NCBI GenBank assembly: GCA_012270865.1
Contig: JAAXHL010000100.1
Coordinates: 1 to 64,000, forward strand
Direction: 5' to 3'
DNA length: 64,000 nucleotides
From: Candidatus Poribacteria bacterium
GTDB taxonomy: Bacteria > Poribacteria > WGA-4E > WGA-3G
The notes under the pieces are model-generated. The model saw only the letters and a program-made list of their open reading frames with translations, had not been told where the DNA came from and made no database searches. Shown here piece by piece: positions 8,308 to 17,733 of this stretch; the first letter of the stretch is position 1; each line of letters starts with the position of its first letter. Position numbers and translations under genes: made by a program.

Positions 8308-9066
8308 TCAGATGAGACGTGCTGTGAAGTTAATCCGATCTGAGTATCGGTTCCAACGGTTGAAGGTGTACATATCGTAGGCACTCAGCGATTTATATCC
8401 CGCTGCTTTGAGTAGGTCGTTGACAGTGTGAACTTCATAAATTCGTTGCTGATGGACCTCTTCATAGCGTCTGAACAATTCGCCTTCACGGATAAAAAAG
8501 GTCAGTAGGGTTCGACACATTTTCGTGTTATAGAGGTAGCTATTTTTCCAGATATAGGTGTAGTCTTCATGGTTTGAAGCGAACGTCTTGTTATGAAAAT
8601 GCTCAACGATGTTCCGTTCAGTCGTTACATCAAAGATGAAGAGTCCGTCTGGTTCTAAATGCTCAGCGACGTGTTGAAAGACGTTGCTGAGTTCGGTTTC
8701 ATCGTAAGCGTAGTTGATACTATCATACGTACAGAGGATCGCGTCGAACTGCTGGTTGAGTTGGAAATCTCGCATATCCCCGTGGTGCAGTTCGATATTC
8801 ACGTCGTGTGCTTCTGCTTTGTCTTTAGCGATTTCGAGCATGCCGACTGCGCGGTCTACACCAGTCATTTCATAGCCTTTTTGTGCGAGTTGTATTGTCA
8901 AGGCACAGGTACCGCACGCTAAATCGAGGATTCGGCGCGGTTTGCAATCATACTTGTCGAAAAGTGACTCGATGTAGTGGGTCCAACGCGCATAGTTGAC
9001 GTTTGTCATCATGCGGTCATAAGCATAAGCGAATTTTTCGTACGGCGGGGTTAGATGTATCTGCAT
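8308..9066 (-). CDS. class I SAM-dependent methyltransferase
   Basis: A 252-aa Rossmann-fold methyltransferase. Motif I is ILDLACGTCALTIQLA (about 47-62), followed by the acidic loop TGVDRAVGML and motif II HHGDMRDF (about 94-101). FDAILCTYDSINYA is the motif IV region. This arrangement is typical of small-molecule methyltransferases (Methyltransf_25/DUF-type), but the substrate is not evident. It lies 34 bp downstream of a small membrane-protein gene on the same strand and may share its promoter. Confidence 0.85.
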   Translation of the reverse strand: MQIHLTPPYEKFAYAYDRMMTNVNYARWTHYIESLFDKYDCKPRRILDLACGTCALTIQLAQKGYEMTGVDRAVGMLEIAKDKAEAHDVNIELHHGDMRDFQLNQQFDAILCTYDSINYAYDETELSNVFQHVAEHLEPDGLFIFDVTTERNIVEHFHNKTFASNHEDYTYIWKNSYLYNTKMCRTLLTFFIREGELFRRYEEVHQQRIYEVHTVNDLLKAAGYKSLSAYDMYTFNRWNRYSDRINFTARLI

Positions 9067-9100
9067 TGGTTAAATTTCGCTTGCAAATGGGGTCAGCAAA

Positions 9101-9490
9101 CTACTCTGACCCTCCTTTGAATCCAACAGAAGCGTCCATCATCCGCAGGAGTGTATTGATTTCGTTAGCGTCCCAGACTTCGTCACTGTTTGCTTCAATT
9201 GCGTATCTTCCGACGGCTCTCGTTTTGCGGAGGTCAATTCTCCCGGTGAGAAAGCTGAAGGGTAGCTGCATCCCGGCGGATTTAACTCGCTCAAACGTCG
9301 CTTCGATGTCCACCCGCTTAACGCCTTCAGGTGCTTGCCGAATCAGGGCATCCTTCACCATATCGGCACCGAAGTTGAATAACTCTTTGATGATAAGCCA
9401 CTGCAAAATAGCGAGGCATATAGTAAGGATTAAGAGAGCCGCCAAAACTTTGACGAGTCGCTGTCCCTTTTTTCCGTTTTCGGTACTCAC
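9101..9490 (-). CDS. hypothetical single-pass membrane protein
   Basis: About 129 aa from a GTG at 9490, with GGAGG at 9501-9505. A longer frame back to 9559 is unlikely to be translated because it would start inside the -35 box of the promoter at 9531-9559. A basic N-terminus (STENGKKGQRLVK) leads into one membrane helix (VLAALLILTICLAILQWLII), then a soluble domain of about 90 residues outside the cytoplasm. I recognise no family. The spacing suggests an operon with the methyltransferase gene. Confidence 0.65.
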   Translation of the reverse strand: MSTENGKKGQRLVKVLAALLILTICLAILQWLIIKELFNFGADMVKDALIRQAPEGVKRVDIEATFERVKSAGMQLPFSFLTGRIDLRKTRAVGRYAIEANSDEVWDANEINTLLRMMDASVGFKGGSE

Positions 9491-9530
9491 GTTAAATTTA
9501 CCTCCGGGTTGTATCCTATATCTACCTCTA

Positions 9531-9559
9531 ATATTAACAATTTCCGCAGAGATTGTCAA
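9531..9559 (-). promoter_or_regulatory. sigma-70 promoter for the membrane-protein gene
   Basis: On the minus strand TTGACA (9559-9554), 17 nt, TAATAT (9536-9531). It fixes the downstream start at GTG 9490 rather than the upstream ATG. Confidence 0.6.
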
Positions 9560-9616
9560 CAGAATTTTCTATCGTGAATAGTTGGCAGTCATCAGTCGCG
9601 AACGGGTCTAATAAAA

Positions 9617-10711
9617 ATGAAAATCGGTATTGTAGGCAGGCCGCAGGTCGGCAAAACGACGGTGTTTAACACTTTAGCGCAATCGAATGCAGAAATCGGC
9701 GGTTACACGAGCCGTGGACAGATCAATCTCAGTACGGCTAACGTTCCTGATGAACGGTTGGAGCGGTTAGCCGAAACTTTTGAATCCGAACGGATGACCC
9801 CTGCGACCATAGACTATGTAGATGTCGCTGGGGTAACCAAAGCGGATGTGGAGCAGGCGGAATTGGATTCAGGGATGCTTGCGGAACTTCGGAAGGTCGA
9901 TGCGCTTGCGCATGTCGTCAGGCTTTTTGAAAATGAAGCGGTTCCACACGTTGATGGCAGCGTTGATGGTGAGCGCGATATAGAGAACGTTTCGTTAGAG
10001 TTCGCACTATCAGACCTGCAAATCGTTGAGGGTAGACTTGACCGACTCCGAAAGCAGTATCAGAACCAGAAACTGCCAGAGCAGCAAAGCGAAATCCGGG
10101 TTTTAGAGGTGTGCCAACAGACATTAGAAGAAGGAAAACCGATCCGTGTCTTAGACTTATCTCCTAATGAAGAGAAAATGATACGCGGTTACGGGTTTCT
10201 GACACAGAAACCGTTGCTGTTAGTTTGCAATATTGATGAGACGCAGCTTGAGACGGCTGACGCTATCCTTGAACGCTTCAGTAAATATACGTCGGAACCG
10301 CAAACGGCAGTTATTGTACTCGCTGCGCAATTAGAGTTAGAACTCTCGCAGCTTGATGATGCGGATACCGAAATCTTTATGGAAGAGATGGGGTTGAGTG
10401 AATCTGCGTTAGATCGGTTTGTTCAGATTTCATATCGGTTGTTGGGACTCCTCACGTTCTTCACAATGAATTCGACCGATATACGTGCGTGGACGCTGCG
10501 TGAAGGACAAACCGCCGTTGAGGCAGCAGGACGTATCCACACAGACTTTGCGGAGGCTTTTATCCGTTCGGAGACGATTAACTGGGAAGACTTGGTTGGG
10601 TGCGGCAGTTATCAGGAAGCCCGAAGCAGAGGGTTGCTGAGAGCGGAGGGCAAAACCTATCAGGTTCAAGAGGGTGATGTCTTATTGATTCTCGCGAACC
10701 CGACGCGGTAG
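9617..10711 (+). CDS. ychF: YchF-type P-loop ATPase/GTPase
   Basis: A 364-aa Obg-family nucleotidase, a universally conserved ribosome-associated ATPase linked to stress responses. G1 is GRPQVGKTT (7-15) in place of the usual GLPNVGKST. G3 is DYVDVAGV, and G4 is NIDE rather than NKxD, the change that gives YchF its ATP preference. A helical arm (about 130-185) and a C-terminal TGS domain (FFTMNSTDIRAWTLREG onward) complete the family architecture, and the length is normal. Expression is probably from upstream of 9617, but no clear promoter was found. Confidence 0.93.
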   Translation: MKIGIVGRPQVGKTTVFNTLAQSNAEIGGYTSRGQINLSTANVPDERLERLAETFESERMTPATIDYVDVAGVTKADVEQAELDSGMLAELRKVDALAHVVRLFENEAVPHVDGSVDGERDIENVSLEFALSDLQIVEGRLDRLRKQYQNQKLPEQQSEIRVLEVCQQTLEEGKPIRVLDLSPNEEKMIRGYGFLTQKPLLLVCNIDETQLETADAILERFSKYTSEPQTAVIVLAAQLELELSQLDDADTEIFMEEMGLSESALDRFVQISYRLLGLLTFFTMNSTDIRAWTLREGQTAVEAAGRIHTDFAEAFIRSETINWEDLVGCGSYQEARSRGLLRAEGKTYQVQEGDVLLILANPTR

Positions 10712-10749
10712 CGGGCAGTTATGCTGTATGGCGAGTGTGATTGGTTCTG

Positions 10750-10810
10750 TATCGCGAGCAGAGTTTGCTCCTACAAGGAGTATCGCGAGCGCAGCTCGCT
10801 CCTACAAGGA
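10750..10810. repeat. two TGTAGGA-family hairpin repeats in tandem
   Basis: Two 30-bp units (10750-10779 and 10781-10810) read TATCGCGAGC, a 3-nt loop, a matching arm (GCTCGC, or the mutated TTTGCTC), then TCCTACAAGG. The same unit recurs at 17570-17595 and, inverted, four times at 57742-57885. They lie between the convergent ychF and plsC genes. Confidence 0.65.
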
Positions 10811-10814
10811 AAGG

Positions 10815-11465
10815 TTAAGGGAGCAGTTCGTCTCGTAAATCAGCGATTGCTTCCATCATCTGATTGCCCATCTCCTGATACATTTCGCGCCGGGTCTCGG
10901 ATTCCGGGGCGCTCAACTCAAGCGGTTCACCAAAGAGGACGGTCAATTTTGCGCGTCGGAATCGTTTGCTGTTGCGTGGCAGCATCCGTTCTGCGCCGCT
11001 GTGATAGACGGGAACTATGGGTACGCCGGCACGATGTGCGATAAAACAGGTGCCGTCGCGCGCCTTCCCTAATGTGCCATCAACGCTGCGGGTGCCTTCA
11101 GGGAACATCAACACGACGTTTCCTGCTTTCAGAAGTGAGATCGTCTTTCGTAATGCCCCCAGGTCCGGTGCCCCTCTATTCACGGGATAGGCGTTGTACA
11201 TTGAAATGAGTTTACCTAAGCCGGGGATGTCAAATGCATTGCTTCTCGCCATGAAATGGATTTCACGGTTCGCGGCGGAGCCGACGATCACGGGGTCAAG
11301 AAAACTGACGTGATTTGAAACGAGCAGTACGCCGCCGTCCTTTGGAATATGATGAACGCCTCTCGCCTCAAGGCGACCAAAGGCGTTACAAAATATGTTA
11401 GTTAGCCGATGTCCCCATCGGTAGAGTGGACGCTGTGTCCAGAAACCGTTATTTGTATACCACAT
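10815..11465 (-). CDS. plsC: 1-acyl-sn-glycerol-3-phosphate acyltransferase
   Basis: A 216-aa membrane-associated acyltransferase that would convert lysophosphatidate to phosphatidate. Motif I is NHVSFLDP (the HX4D catalytic pair), motif III is MFPEGTRS and motif IV is GVPIVPVYHSG. I start at ATG 11465, four bases past the cmk stop codon, rather than further upstream inside cmk. The order tyrA-cmk-plsC with overlaps or tiny gaps indicates one operon; cmk-plsC linkage is common in bacteria. Confidence 0.88.
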   Translation of the reverse strand: MWYTNNGFWTQRPLYRWGHRLTNIFCNAFGRLEARGVHHIPKDGGVLLVSNHVSFLDPVIVGSAANREIHFMARSNAFDIPGLGKLISMYNAYPVNRGAPDLGALRKTISLLKAGNVVLMFPEGTRSVDGTLGKARDGTCFIAHRAGVPIVPVYHSGAERMLPRNSKRFRRAKLTVLFGEPLELSAPESETRREMYQEMGNQMMEAIADLRDELLP

Positions 11466-11469
11466 AACT

Positions 11470-12153
11470 TTACTTTGACGGGTTCTCTCCTTTGCAGATT
11501 GCTGTGATAATAAAGTCAACCACTTCGTCAATTGTTTTGTCTGTTGTATCGACGATAATTGCGTCTTTAGCGGTGCGGAGTGGACTGTGTGCGCGTGTTG
11601 TGTCCTTTTCATCACGCTCTTTAATTTCTGCCTCAACGGATTTTAATGTTGCCTCTGCATCTTGCTTCCGTAGTTCTGCGAGTCTCCGCTTTGCGCGTTC
11701 TCTCACGGAGGCATCGAGATAAAACTTAAAATCGGCATCTGGAAAAACGATTGTCGTCAAATCTCGACCTTCGGCGACGATACTCCCTTCACTACCGATA
11801 CGTTGTTGATGCTTGACGATTTCATGGCGGATCTCTGGTATCTTTGCGACATCTGCGACGAGTCTGTTAACCTGTGGCGTGCGGATTTCGGCGGACACGT
11901 CTTCGTCATTGAGCAAGATTCGTTTTCCGTTATTCGTGAATTTGATATGGCATGTTTTTACTTGATCAATGAGTTCTGGACTATCACTTGTAAGTTCATT
12001 GTGTATTGCCAACACGGTTACGGCTCGGTACATCGCGCCGGAGTCGAGATAGAGCAGTCCAAGTTTTTCTGCGATGCGCCGTGCGACGGTGCTTTTGCCG
12101 GACCCGGCGGGTCCATCCATCGCAATTGTTACATGAGGTCCAATCTTGTTCAT
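11470..12153 (-). CDS. cmk: cytidylate kinase
   Basis: A 227-aa (d)CMP kinase of pyrimidine nucleotide synthesis. The P-loop is DGPAGSGKSTVARR (residues 14-27), followed by YLDSGAMYRAVT, the CMP-binding signature. GRDLTTIVFPDADFKFYLDA and a lid helix rich in Arg (ERAKRRLAELRKQD) complete the fold. The ATG overlaps the tyrA stop (ATGA), and its GGAGG lies inside the end of tyrA. Confidence 0.93.
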   Translation of the reverse strand: MNKIGPHVTIAMDGPAGSGKSTVARRIAEKLGLLYLDSGAMYRAVTVLAIHNELTSDSPELIDQVKTCHIKFTNNGKRILLNDEDVSAEIRTPQVNRLVADVAKIPEIRHEIVKHQQRIGSEGSIVAEGRDLTTIVFPDADFKFYLDASVRERAKRRLAELRKQDAEATLKSVEAEIKERDEKDTTRAHSPLRTAKDAIIVDTTDKTIDEVVDFIITAICKGENPSK

Positions 12154-13058
12154 ACGCCTCCAAATTCTTTTTTTCGTTTTTCGACTGTAACCTGTGCCTC
12201 CAGGAGTAGACGTTCAATCTCAGCGAGGTTATCAGTCTGAAGCAGCGTTTTGAATTCCGTTAAGTTCGTTATGATGTCGTCAATCAGAGATAAAAGGACA
12301 TCGCTATTCTGTGTGAAGATGTTGGTCCACAAGTCTGGTGATCCTGCTGCGATACGCGTGGTATCTTGGAAGCCGGTCGCCGTAAAATTCAGTGCCTTGC
12401 TGTCTTCGGTTTCTATATTCGCAACGGTGTTGGTGAGTATGCTCGCAATAAGGTGTGGGAGATGGCTTGCTGCCCCGATAAGTAGGTCGTGGATTTCCGG
12501 TGAAAGACGGCGCGGTACACCGCCAACAAATTCCCAAAGGTTTTCGATGAGTTTTAAGGCATCGGGATCGGTATTTTCTGTCGGCGTTAGGATACATGTT
12601 GCGTTTTCAAAAAGCGTCGCGTGTGCTGCACCGACACCTGTTTCATGTGAACCTGCCATCGGGTGTCCACCCACAAAACGGACGGTGTCTGTTCCGTGTG
12701 CCTGTAGTTGTGTCTCAATGGCTCGAACCATTGTCGATTTTGTGCTGCCGACATCTGTCAGGACGATCTGGCTCTGGTGTGTGCCGACAGATTCGATGAT
12801 GCGCTCGACGAACATCGGTACTAAGTTAACAGGTGGACACAGGACGACGAGATCGGTTTCTTGCAGCCCTTCGGCTAAATCGGTTGTGATGACATCAACC
12901 GCATTGAGCGTGCGTGCGGTTTCAAGTCTGCCGATATTTCGTCCGAGTCCGACGCGTTGCCCTTGAAACCGGTTCTTTTTGAGTGCCAGTCCGATAGAGC
13001 CGCCGATTAATCCGACACCCCATATTGTGATTCGTCGAAGTTGTTGTACCTGTTCCAT
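12150..13058 (-). CDS. tyrA: prephenate dehydrogenase
   Basis: A 302-aa NAD(P)-dependent dehydrogenase of tyrosine synthesis, converting prephenate to 4-hydroxyphenylpyruvate (or arogenate to tyrosine). The dinucleotide fold starts at ITIWGVGLIGGSIGLALKK. Later motifs are LTDVGSTKS and GGHPMAGSHETG (catalytic-His region). The C-terminal half is the helical dimerisation domain. There is no ACT or chorismate-mutase domain. I chose ATG 13058 over a TTG seven codons earlier. It is the first gene of the tyrA-cmk-plsC operon. Confidence 0.9.
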   Translation of the reverse strand: MEQVQQLRRITIWGVGLIGGSIGLALKKNRFQGQRVGLGRNIGRLETARTLNAVDVITTDLAEGLQETDLVVLCPPVNLVPMFVERIIESVGTHQSQIVLTDVGSTKSTMVRAIETQLQAHGTDTVRFVGGHPMAGSHETGVGAAHATLFENATCILTPTENTDPDALKLIENLWEFVGGVPRRLSPEIHDLLIGAASHLPHLIASILTNTVANIETEDSKALNFTATGFQDTTRIAAGSPDLWTNIFTQNSDVLLSLIDDIITNLTEFKTLLQTDNLAEIERLLLEAQVTVEKRKKEFGGV

Positions 13059-13125
13059 AGTTCGTCTCGGAAACCTCAAATCTACAAACCGATTGCGGTC
13101 TACCTCGTCATTAGAGGCTCTCTAT

Positions 13126-13155
13126 ATTTTACGAGAATTCGCCAATCTTTGTCAA
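13126..13155 (-). promoter_or_regulatory. sigma-70 promoter for tyrA-cmk-plsC
   Basis: On the minus strand TTGACA (13155-13150), 18 nt, TAAAAT (13131-13126). The predicted start is near 13119, 60 bp before the tyrA ATG. Confidence 0.6.
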
Positions 13156-13316
13156 GGGAAATAGTTGTTAGTTGTTAGTCATTAGCCTTCAGCAGCCAGT
13201 AAAAGAGGTTTTTGATAAGCCTGTGGGAACACGAACAAAACACACCTCTTTACTGATAGTTGATGGTTTCCAAAAGCCGATAACCGTCCCTCTGATAGCC
13301 AATTTTCTATTTTTTC

Positions 13317-13346
13317 TTGGCAAAATTAACACAGACGTGATAAAAT
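13317..13346 (+). promoter_or_regulatory. possible promoter for the TPR gene at 13405
   Basis: TTGGCA (13317-13322), 18 nt, TAAAAT (13341-13346). The 346-nt gap holding this and the tyrA promoter also contains TTAGTTGTTAGT heptamer-like repeats (13164-13196) and a T-rich run (13374-13397) just before the gene. Confidence 0.4.
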
Positions 13347-13404
13347 GAACTAAAATTAAAATCTTCTTCATCTGTTTTTTTTTTCTGTTTTTTTTTCGAG
13401 ACAC

Positions 13405-15567
13405 ATGAACGCAATAAAAGAGGCACATTATAATCTCGGCATCGCCTATCTGGAGGCGGGGCAATACAGCAGGGCTGTCCCTGAGTTCGAGTCGGCTATA
13501 AAGTTGGACCCGAATTTTATCGGTGCGCATTGTGCGCTCTGTCGCGCTTATCTCCAGCAGGATGAACTCGAAAATGCTGGCATTGCGGTTACGACGGCGT
13601 TGAAGCTCGATGCGACTCACCAACCGGCGATACTTCTACGGGGTATGATAACGGACGCGTACTATGACCGGGGCAAAATCCATCTTGATGACAGAGGGTA
13701 TACGGAGGCTGTCGCAGCGTTTCAGAAAGCGATCGCACTCGATGCGGATTTAGGCGGCAGTTCGCAGGACGCTGAGTCCGAAAAGACGCATATCCATGTC
13801 CATCTCGGTGCCGCTTATATTGGTATGAAGGCATACCCGCAAGCGATTGAAGCGTTGGAACGCGCGCTTACACAGGATGCCGACCTCGTTGATGCCCACT
13901 ATCACCTCGGCTACGCTTATGTAGAACAGGGAGAACATGATGAAGCGATCCCACACCTTGAGCGCGCTATCGCTATCGCTCCACACCTTAAACGTGCCCA
14001 CTATCATCTCGCTCGCGCCTACCGAGCATTAGGGAACTTAGAGGCGGCGACAAATGCTGTCACAGAGACACTAAGGCTTGACCCGAACTATCAACCTGCC
14101 CACGAACTTGCGGGGACGATCAAACAGGCGCATTACAATAGGGGTATCACGCACCTTAACAGTGAACGTTATAGCGAAGCCGTCACTGCTTTCCAAAATG
14201 CGATAACGTTGGATTCCGATTTTGTGACTGCACACTATAACCTCGGTTTGGCTTACCTGAAGATGGAGGCGTACCAACGCGCCCTCCCATCGCTTGAAAA
14301 AACGGTAACGCTTGATCCAAACCATAAGGCGGCGTATCACACGCTTGCGCTTGCCTATCTTGGGCAGCAGGAAATTGGAAAGGCGAGAGATGCCGCAAGA
14401 GCAGCGTTGAAAATAGACGCGAATTATCAACCTGCACTCTCACTTCTGGAAGCGGTTGATCCGAGTTTTACACCGCCTGAAACGCCGGAAACTGCACAGC
14501 CGGACCCAATACCGCCCATCAATCCACAATCGTCGGATACGAAGTCGAGACAAGAGATGCATTGTGATCTCGGTATCGCGTATTTGGAATCGAAAATGCA
14601 CGCCGAAGCGATCGCAGAATTCCGAAAGGCGATAGATGTGGACTCGGATTTCGTGGGCGCACACGTCGGTTTAGGCACGGTTTATCTTGAGATGGAGCAA
14701 TTAGACGATGCGGAAAACGCAGTGCGGGAAGCGTTGCGGATTGATGCCAACGCCGATGCTGCGCGTCAACTTTTGGAGGACATCAGACAGGCGCGTCCGG
14801 AACCTCCGCAACCTGAACCTACCGAACAGAAAGTTCCACCAACGGATACCCCTGATGTCCAACAGGATTTAGAGCGCGGACTCGCCTTTCTTAACAATCG
14901 GCAGTATGAACAGGCTGCGGCTGCGTTTAACCGAGTCATAAAGGCGGATCCGGATTCTATGGAAGCGCATTACGGTTTAGGTCAGGCATACCTTGAAATT
15001 GGTGCGTATGACGATGCTAAAGCATCAACGGAGGCAGCGTTAAAACTCAATCCGAACAGTCAAAAGGCTCGCGAATTGATTCAAATCATCGTATTCGCGA
15101 GGAATATAGAGAAAAATAAAAGAATTCGGAAGAAAGTGTTATCTTATGCGGCTGTTATATTGGTTGTTATGGTAGCAGCCTTTTTCGTGTGGCGATTGTT
15201 GCCGCCGCCTGTTTCGGATCCGAACCTCATAATGGAAGGATCTATGAGTAAAGATTATATATTTGGGGGTAAAACAGAAGATCTCATCCTGACGATCAAA
15301 AACAGTGGTGGTCCAGCGCACAACGTGGGAATTCGACTTCAACCCGAACATGGAAACAAAATAAGTTATGAACTTCCTACCTCTATTATTCCGGAAATGC
15401 TTGCAGGTGGTAAAGAAACAGTTAAAATCCCGATTACAGCAGATAGCAATATAATGGGAACTCAAGAAACACAGTTGCAAATTGAATTGTTAGCGGAAAA
15501 TGGAACGGAATTAGCGAGGACAAAATTTCGTATCAGACTTATCGGTCCTGTGCCTATAGAAAGATAA
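13405..15567 (+). CDS. TPR-repeat membrane protein
   Basis: A 720-aa protein with about a dozen tetratricopeptide repeats (typical unit AHYNLGLAYLKMEAYQRALP), in blocks separated by Pro/Gln-rich linkers near 355-380 and 455-480. One membrane helix follows (about 577-596, SYAAVILVVMVAAFFVW). The last 120 residues resemble a CARDB/Ig-like fold (LILTIKNSGGPAHNVGIRLQ). With no N-terminal signal peptide, the TPRs are probably cytoplasmic and the C-terminal domain extracytoplasmic. It likely forms an operon with the next TPR gene 10 bp downstream. Role inferred only as envelope scaffolding. Confidence 0.82.
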   Translation: MNAIKEAHYNLGIAYLEAGQYSRAVPEFESAIKLDPNFIGAHCALCRAYLQQDELENAGIAVTTALKLDATHQPAILLRGMITDAYYDRGKIHLDDRGYTEAVAAFQKAIALDADLGGSSQDAESEKTHIHVHLGAAYIGMKAYPQAIEALERALTQDADLVDAHYHLGYAYVEQGEHDEAIPHLERAIAIAPHLKRAHYHLARAYRALGNLEAATNAVTETLRLDPNYQPAHELAGTIKQAHYNRGITHLNSERYSEAVTAFQNAITLDSDFVTAHYNLGLAYLKMEAYQRALPSLEKTVTLDPNHKAAYHTLALAYLGQQEIGKARDAARAALKIDANYQPALSLLEAVDPSFTPPETPETAQPDPIPPINPQSSDTKSRQEMHCDLGIAYLESKMHAEAIAEFRKAIDVDSDFVGAHVGLGTVYLEMEQLDDAENAVREALRIDANADAARQLLEDIRQARPEPPQPEPTEQKVPPTDTPDVQQDLERGLAFLNNRQYEQAAAAFNRVIKADPDSMEAHYGLGQAYLEIGAYDDAKASTEAALKLNPNSQKARELIQIIVFARNIEKNKRIRKKVLSYAAVILVVMVAAFFVWRLLPPPVSDPNLIMEGSMSKDYIFGGKTEDLILTIKNSGGPAHNVGIRLQPEHGNKISYELPTSIIPEMLAGGKETVKIPITADSNIMGTQETQLQIELLAENGTELARTKFRIRLIGPVPIER

Positions 15568-15577
15568 GGAGATAGTG

Positions 15578-17461
15578 ATGAATGAAAGAATATGGGGAAT
15601 CATCGGCGGAGTTGCTTTGCTACTTGCCCTCTTATCGCCACTTGTGTTAGGGAATTCCAAAAAAGCGGAGAGGCTTTTTGAAGAGGCGGAAACGTTGTAT
15701 GAACGTTCCAATTATGAGAGTGCTATTGAAAAATATAAAGAAGCAATAAAGGCATCAAACAAACCCGGAGCAAAAACAGAACATATTGCCAAAGATTTCA
15801 CGACTCTTGTCAATCTCAAAATTGCGCAATGCTACTACTACCTTGCCGACAAGACGCAGGACGTTAATTATTATCGAGATGCCCTTGTCCATATCGAAAA
15901 CGTTTCGTCAAAAGCATACATTGCTGGGTACGGAGAAGAACTGACTCACCTATGGGCAGATATTCTCTACAAAACCGGAAAGTTTGATCTGGCAGAATCT
16001 AAATTTAACGAACTCATAAGCGATTTTCCGAACAGTCAATGGATACCTAAAGCACTCTATATTATCGGAGAGATAAACTATCAACAAGAAGACAAGGACG
16101 CAGCTCTGCGTACTTTTCAGAGACTTGTAAAAGAATTTCCGCATTCCGCATTTACAGCCGAAGCAGAGCAGCGTATTAGTGAGCTTTCAGTTTCAGATAG
16201 TGCTGATTCAAACGATTCGGATTCGCCTAATCCGCCGGAGACGACCTCTCCAGATGTGGTGATGTACAACAAGGCTACCGACTTAAAACAGCAAAACAAA
16301 GTCCACGATGCCGACCAACTCTATACAGACCTTATTGCCCGATTTCCAGAGAGCGAACATGTCACTGATGCCTATATTGGGAAAGCGGAAATCCATCTTC
16401 AAGCAGAAAATTACATAAAAGCGCGCGAAAATTACGAGGAAGCCATATACAGTACAGATGATGGGGGACGGAGAGTAGAAATTTATGAGGCATATCATCG
16501 CACCTATCTTACGCCTGATCCTATATATCCAACCCTACTGCCCGAACCTGATGACGAACTATTTATAAAAGGACAGCTGCTGCGAAAGGAAGGCCGATTC
16601 TTAGAGGCTGCTGAGGTGTTTGAGGCGTTTGCCAATAATAGTTTCTCCGCTGAAGATGTGTCATCAGGGTTTTTTTGGTCAGGACGTTGCTACTATGAGA
16701 AAAAACTATTCAGAAAATCAGTTGAAGCCTTCAAAAAACTTATTGCGGATTATGAGGATAGTTCATATACCATCAAAGCGTATTACTATTTGACTCTGGC
16801 ATATAGTGATTGGTCAGAAACACTTGCAGATACGTCGAAATATGAATTGGTAATCAGTACTGTTAACAAAGCCAACATGAAATATGGGAGCAACAATGAT
16901 TCCGCAATCCACGGATGGCTAAGTCGTATGCAGGATCTTAAAGACACCGCTGATAAAAAGTTGTCAATATCGTCTGCTTCAAAAAAAGAAGGAGAAGAAC
17001 CTTCCGTGGCAAATACAGAAGATACCGTTGTTCGCACAGAACCGGAAAATAAGGACCCCCAAACTGATCGGGAAACAAACGAACCTCCAAAACCTCCAAA
17101 GCCCAAGACACCTGATAAGAATGCGTACTACGGTCGCGGATTAACATTTTTTGATGAATCACAGTATAAAGAAGCAATTAAGGCATTCAAAAATGCTATT
17201 GATATTGACCCCGAATTTAAAGAAGCACACTTTTACCTTGGATTTATTTATATTAAACAGAAAAAGCACACTGAGGCTATAAAAGCGTTTGGAGAGGCAA
17301 TACGTATTGATCCTAATTTTAAACAGGCGTACTACAATCTCAGTCTCGTGTACTTGGAACTCAATGACCGTGGAAAAGCACATGAGGCGGCCAAGAGTGC
17401 CTTAAGGATTGACGAATATTATGAACCGGCGCGCCTCCTTATAGAATTCGTAACTGATTAA
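15578..17461 (+). CDS. TPR-repeat protein with N-terminal membrane anchor
   Basis: A 627-aa protein. ATG 15578 follows AGGAG (15567-15571). Residues 4-25 (IWGIIGGVALLLALLSPLVLG) are a signal anchor. Repeats of the BamD/CpoB type follow (AESKFNELISDFPNSQWIPKA; RTFQRLVKEFPHSAFTAEAEQ), which points to an extracytoplasmic scaffold. A charged Pro/Lys linker near 475-515 precedes three classic TPRs at the C-terminus. It is probably co-transcribed with the upstream TPR gene. The precise partner is unknown. Confidence 0.82.
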   Translation: MNERIWGIIGGVALLLALLSPLVLGNSKKAERLFEEAETLYERSNYESAIEKYKEAIKASNKPGAKTEHIAKDFTTLVNLKIAQCYYYLADKTQDVNYYRDALVHIENVSSKAYIAGYGEELTHLWADILYKTGKFDLAESKFNELISDFPNSQWIPKALYIIGEINYQQEDKDAALRTFQRLVKEFPHSAFTAEAEQRISELSVSDSADSNDSDSPNPPETTSPDVVMYNKATDLKQQNKVHDADQLYTDLIARFPESEHVTDAYIGKAEIHLQAENYIKARENYEEAIYSTDDGGRRVEIYEAYHRTYLTPDPIYPTLLPEPDDELFIKGQLLRKEGRFLEAAEVFEAFANNSFSAEDVSSGFFWSGRCYYEKKLFRKSVEAFKKLIADYEDSSYTIKAYYYLTLAYSDWSETLADTSKYELVISTVNKANMKYGSNNDSAIHGWLSRMQDLKDTADKKLSISSASKKEGEEPSVANTEDTVVRTEPENKDPQTDRETNEPPKPPKPKTPDKNAYYGRGLTFFDESQYKEAIKAFKNAIDIDPEFKEAHFYLGFIYIKQKKHTEAIKAFGEAIRIDPNFKQAYYNLSLVYLELNDRGKAHEAAKSALRIDEYYEPARLLIEFVTD

Positions 17462-17569
17462 CTGCGCCTACAAATTGGCATTGAGAACCGCAACTGACAC
17501 TCTTAAAAATTCAGGACGATTTAATTTTCGGCTTGATTTTCGTTTACGAATGTTGACGTTTTTGCGCAA

Positions 17570-17595
17570 GATCGCGAGCACAGCTCGCTCCTACA
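17570..17595. repeat. TGTAGGA-family hairpin repeat
   Basis: GATCGCGAGC, ACA, GCTCGCTCCTACA: a 6-bp stem with a 3-nt loop and the same flanks as the copies at 10750-10810. It stands in the 272-bp gap before the first WD40 gene. Confidence 0.6.
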
Positions 17596-17651
17596 GCAAA
17601 AAATATAGGTATATAAAGTAAATATAGAAAGCTAAATGCCCTTTTTAAAAT

Positions 17652-17680
17652 TTGACCTGAGTTTCATTGTGTGCTAAAAT
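17652..17680 (+). promoter_or_regulatory. sigma-70 promoter for the first WD40 gene
   Basis: TTGACC (17652-17657), 17 nt, TAAAAT (17675-17680), 54 bp before the ATG. Confidence 0.6.
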
Positions 17681-17733
17681 CAGGAAATATGAATATATTT
17701 GGCAAATCACCACTTTAAAAGGAGCTGGACTGC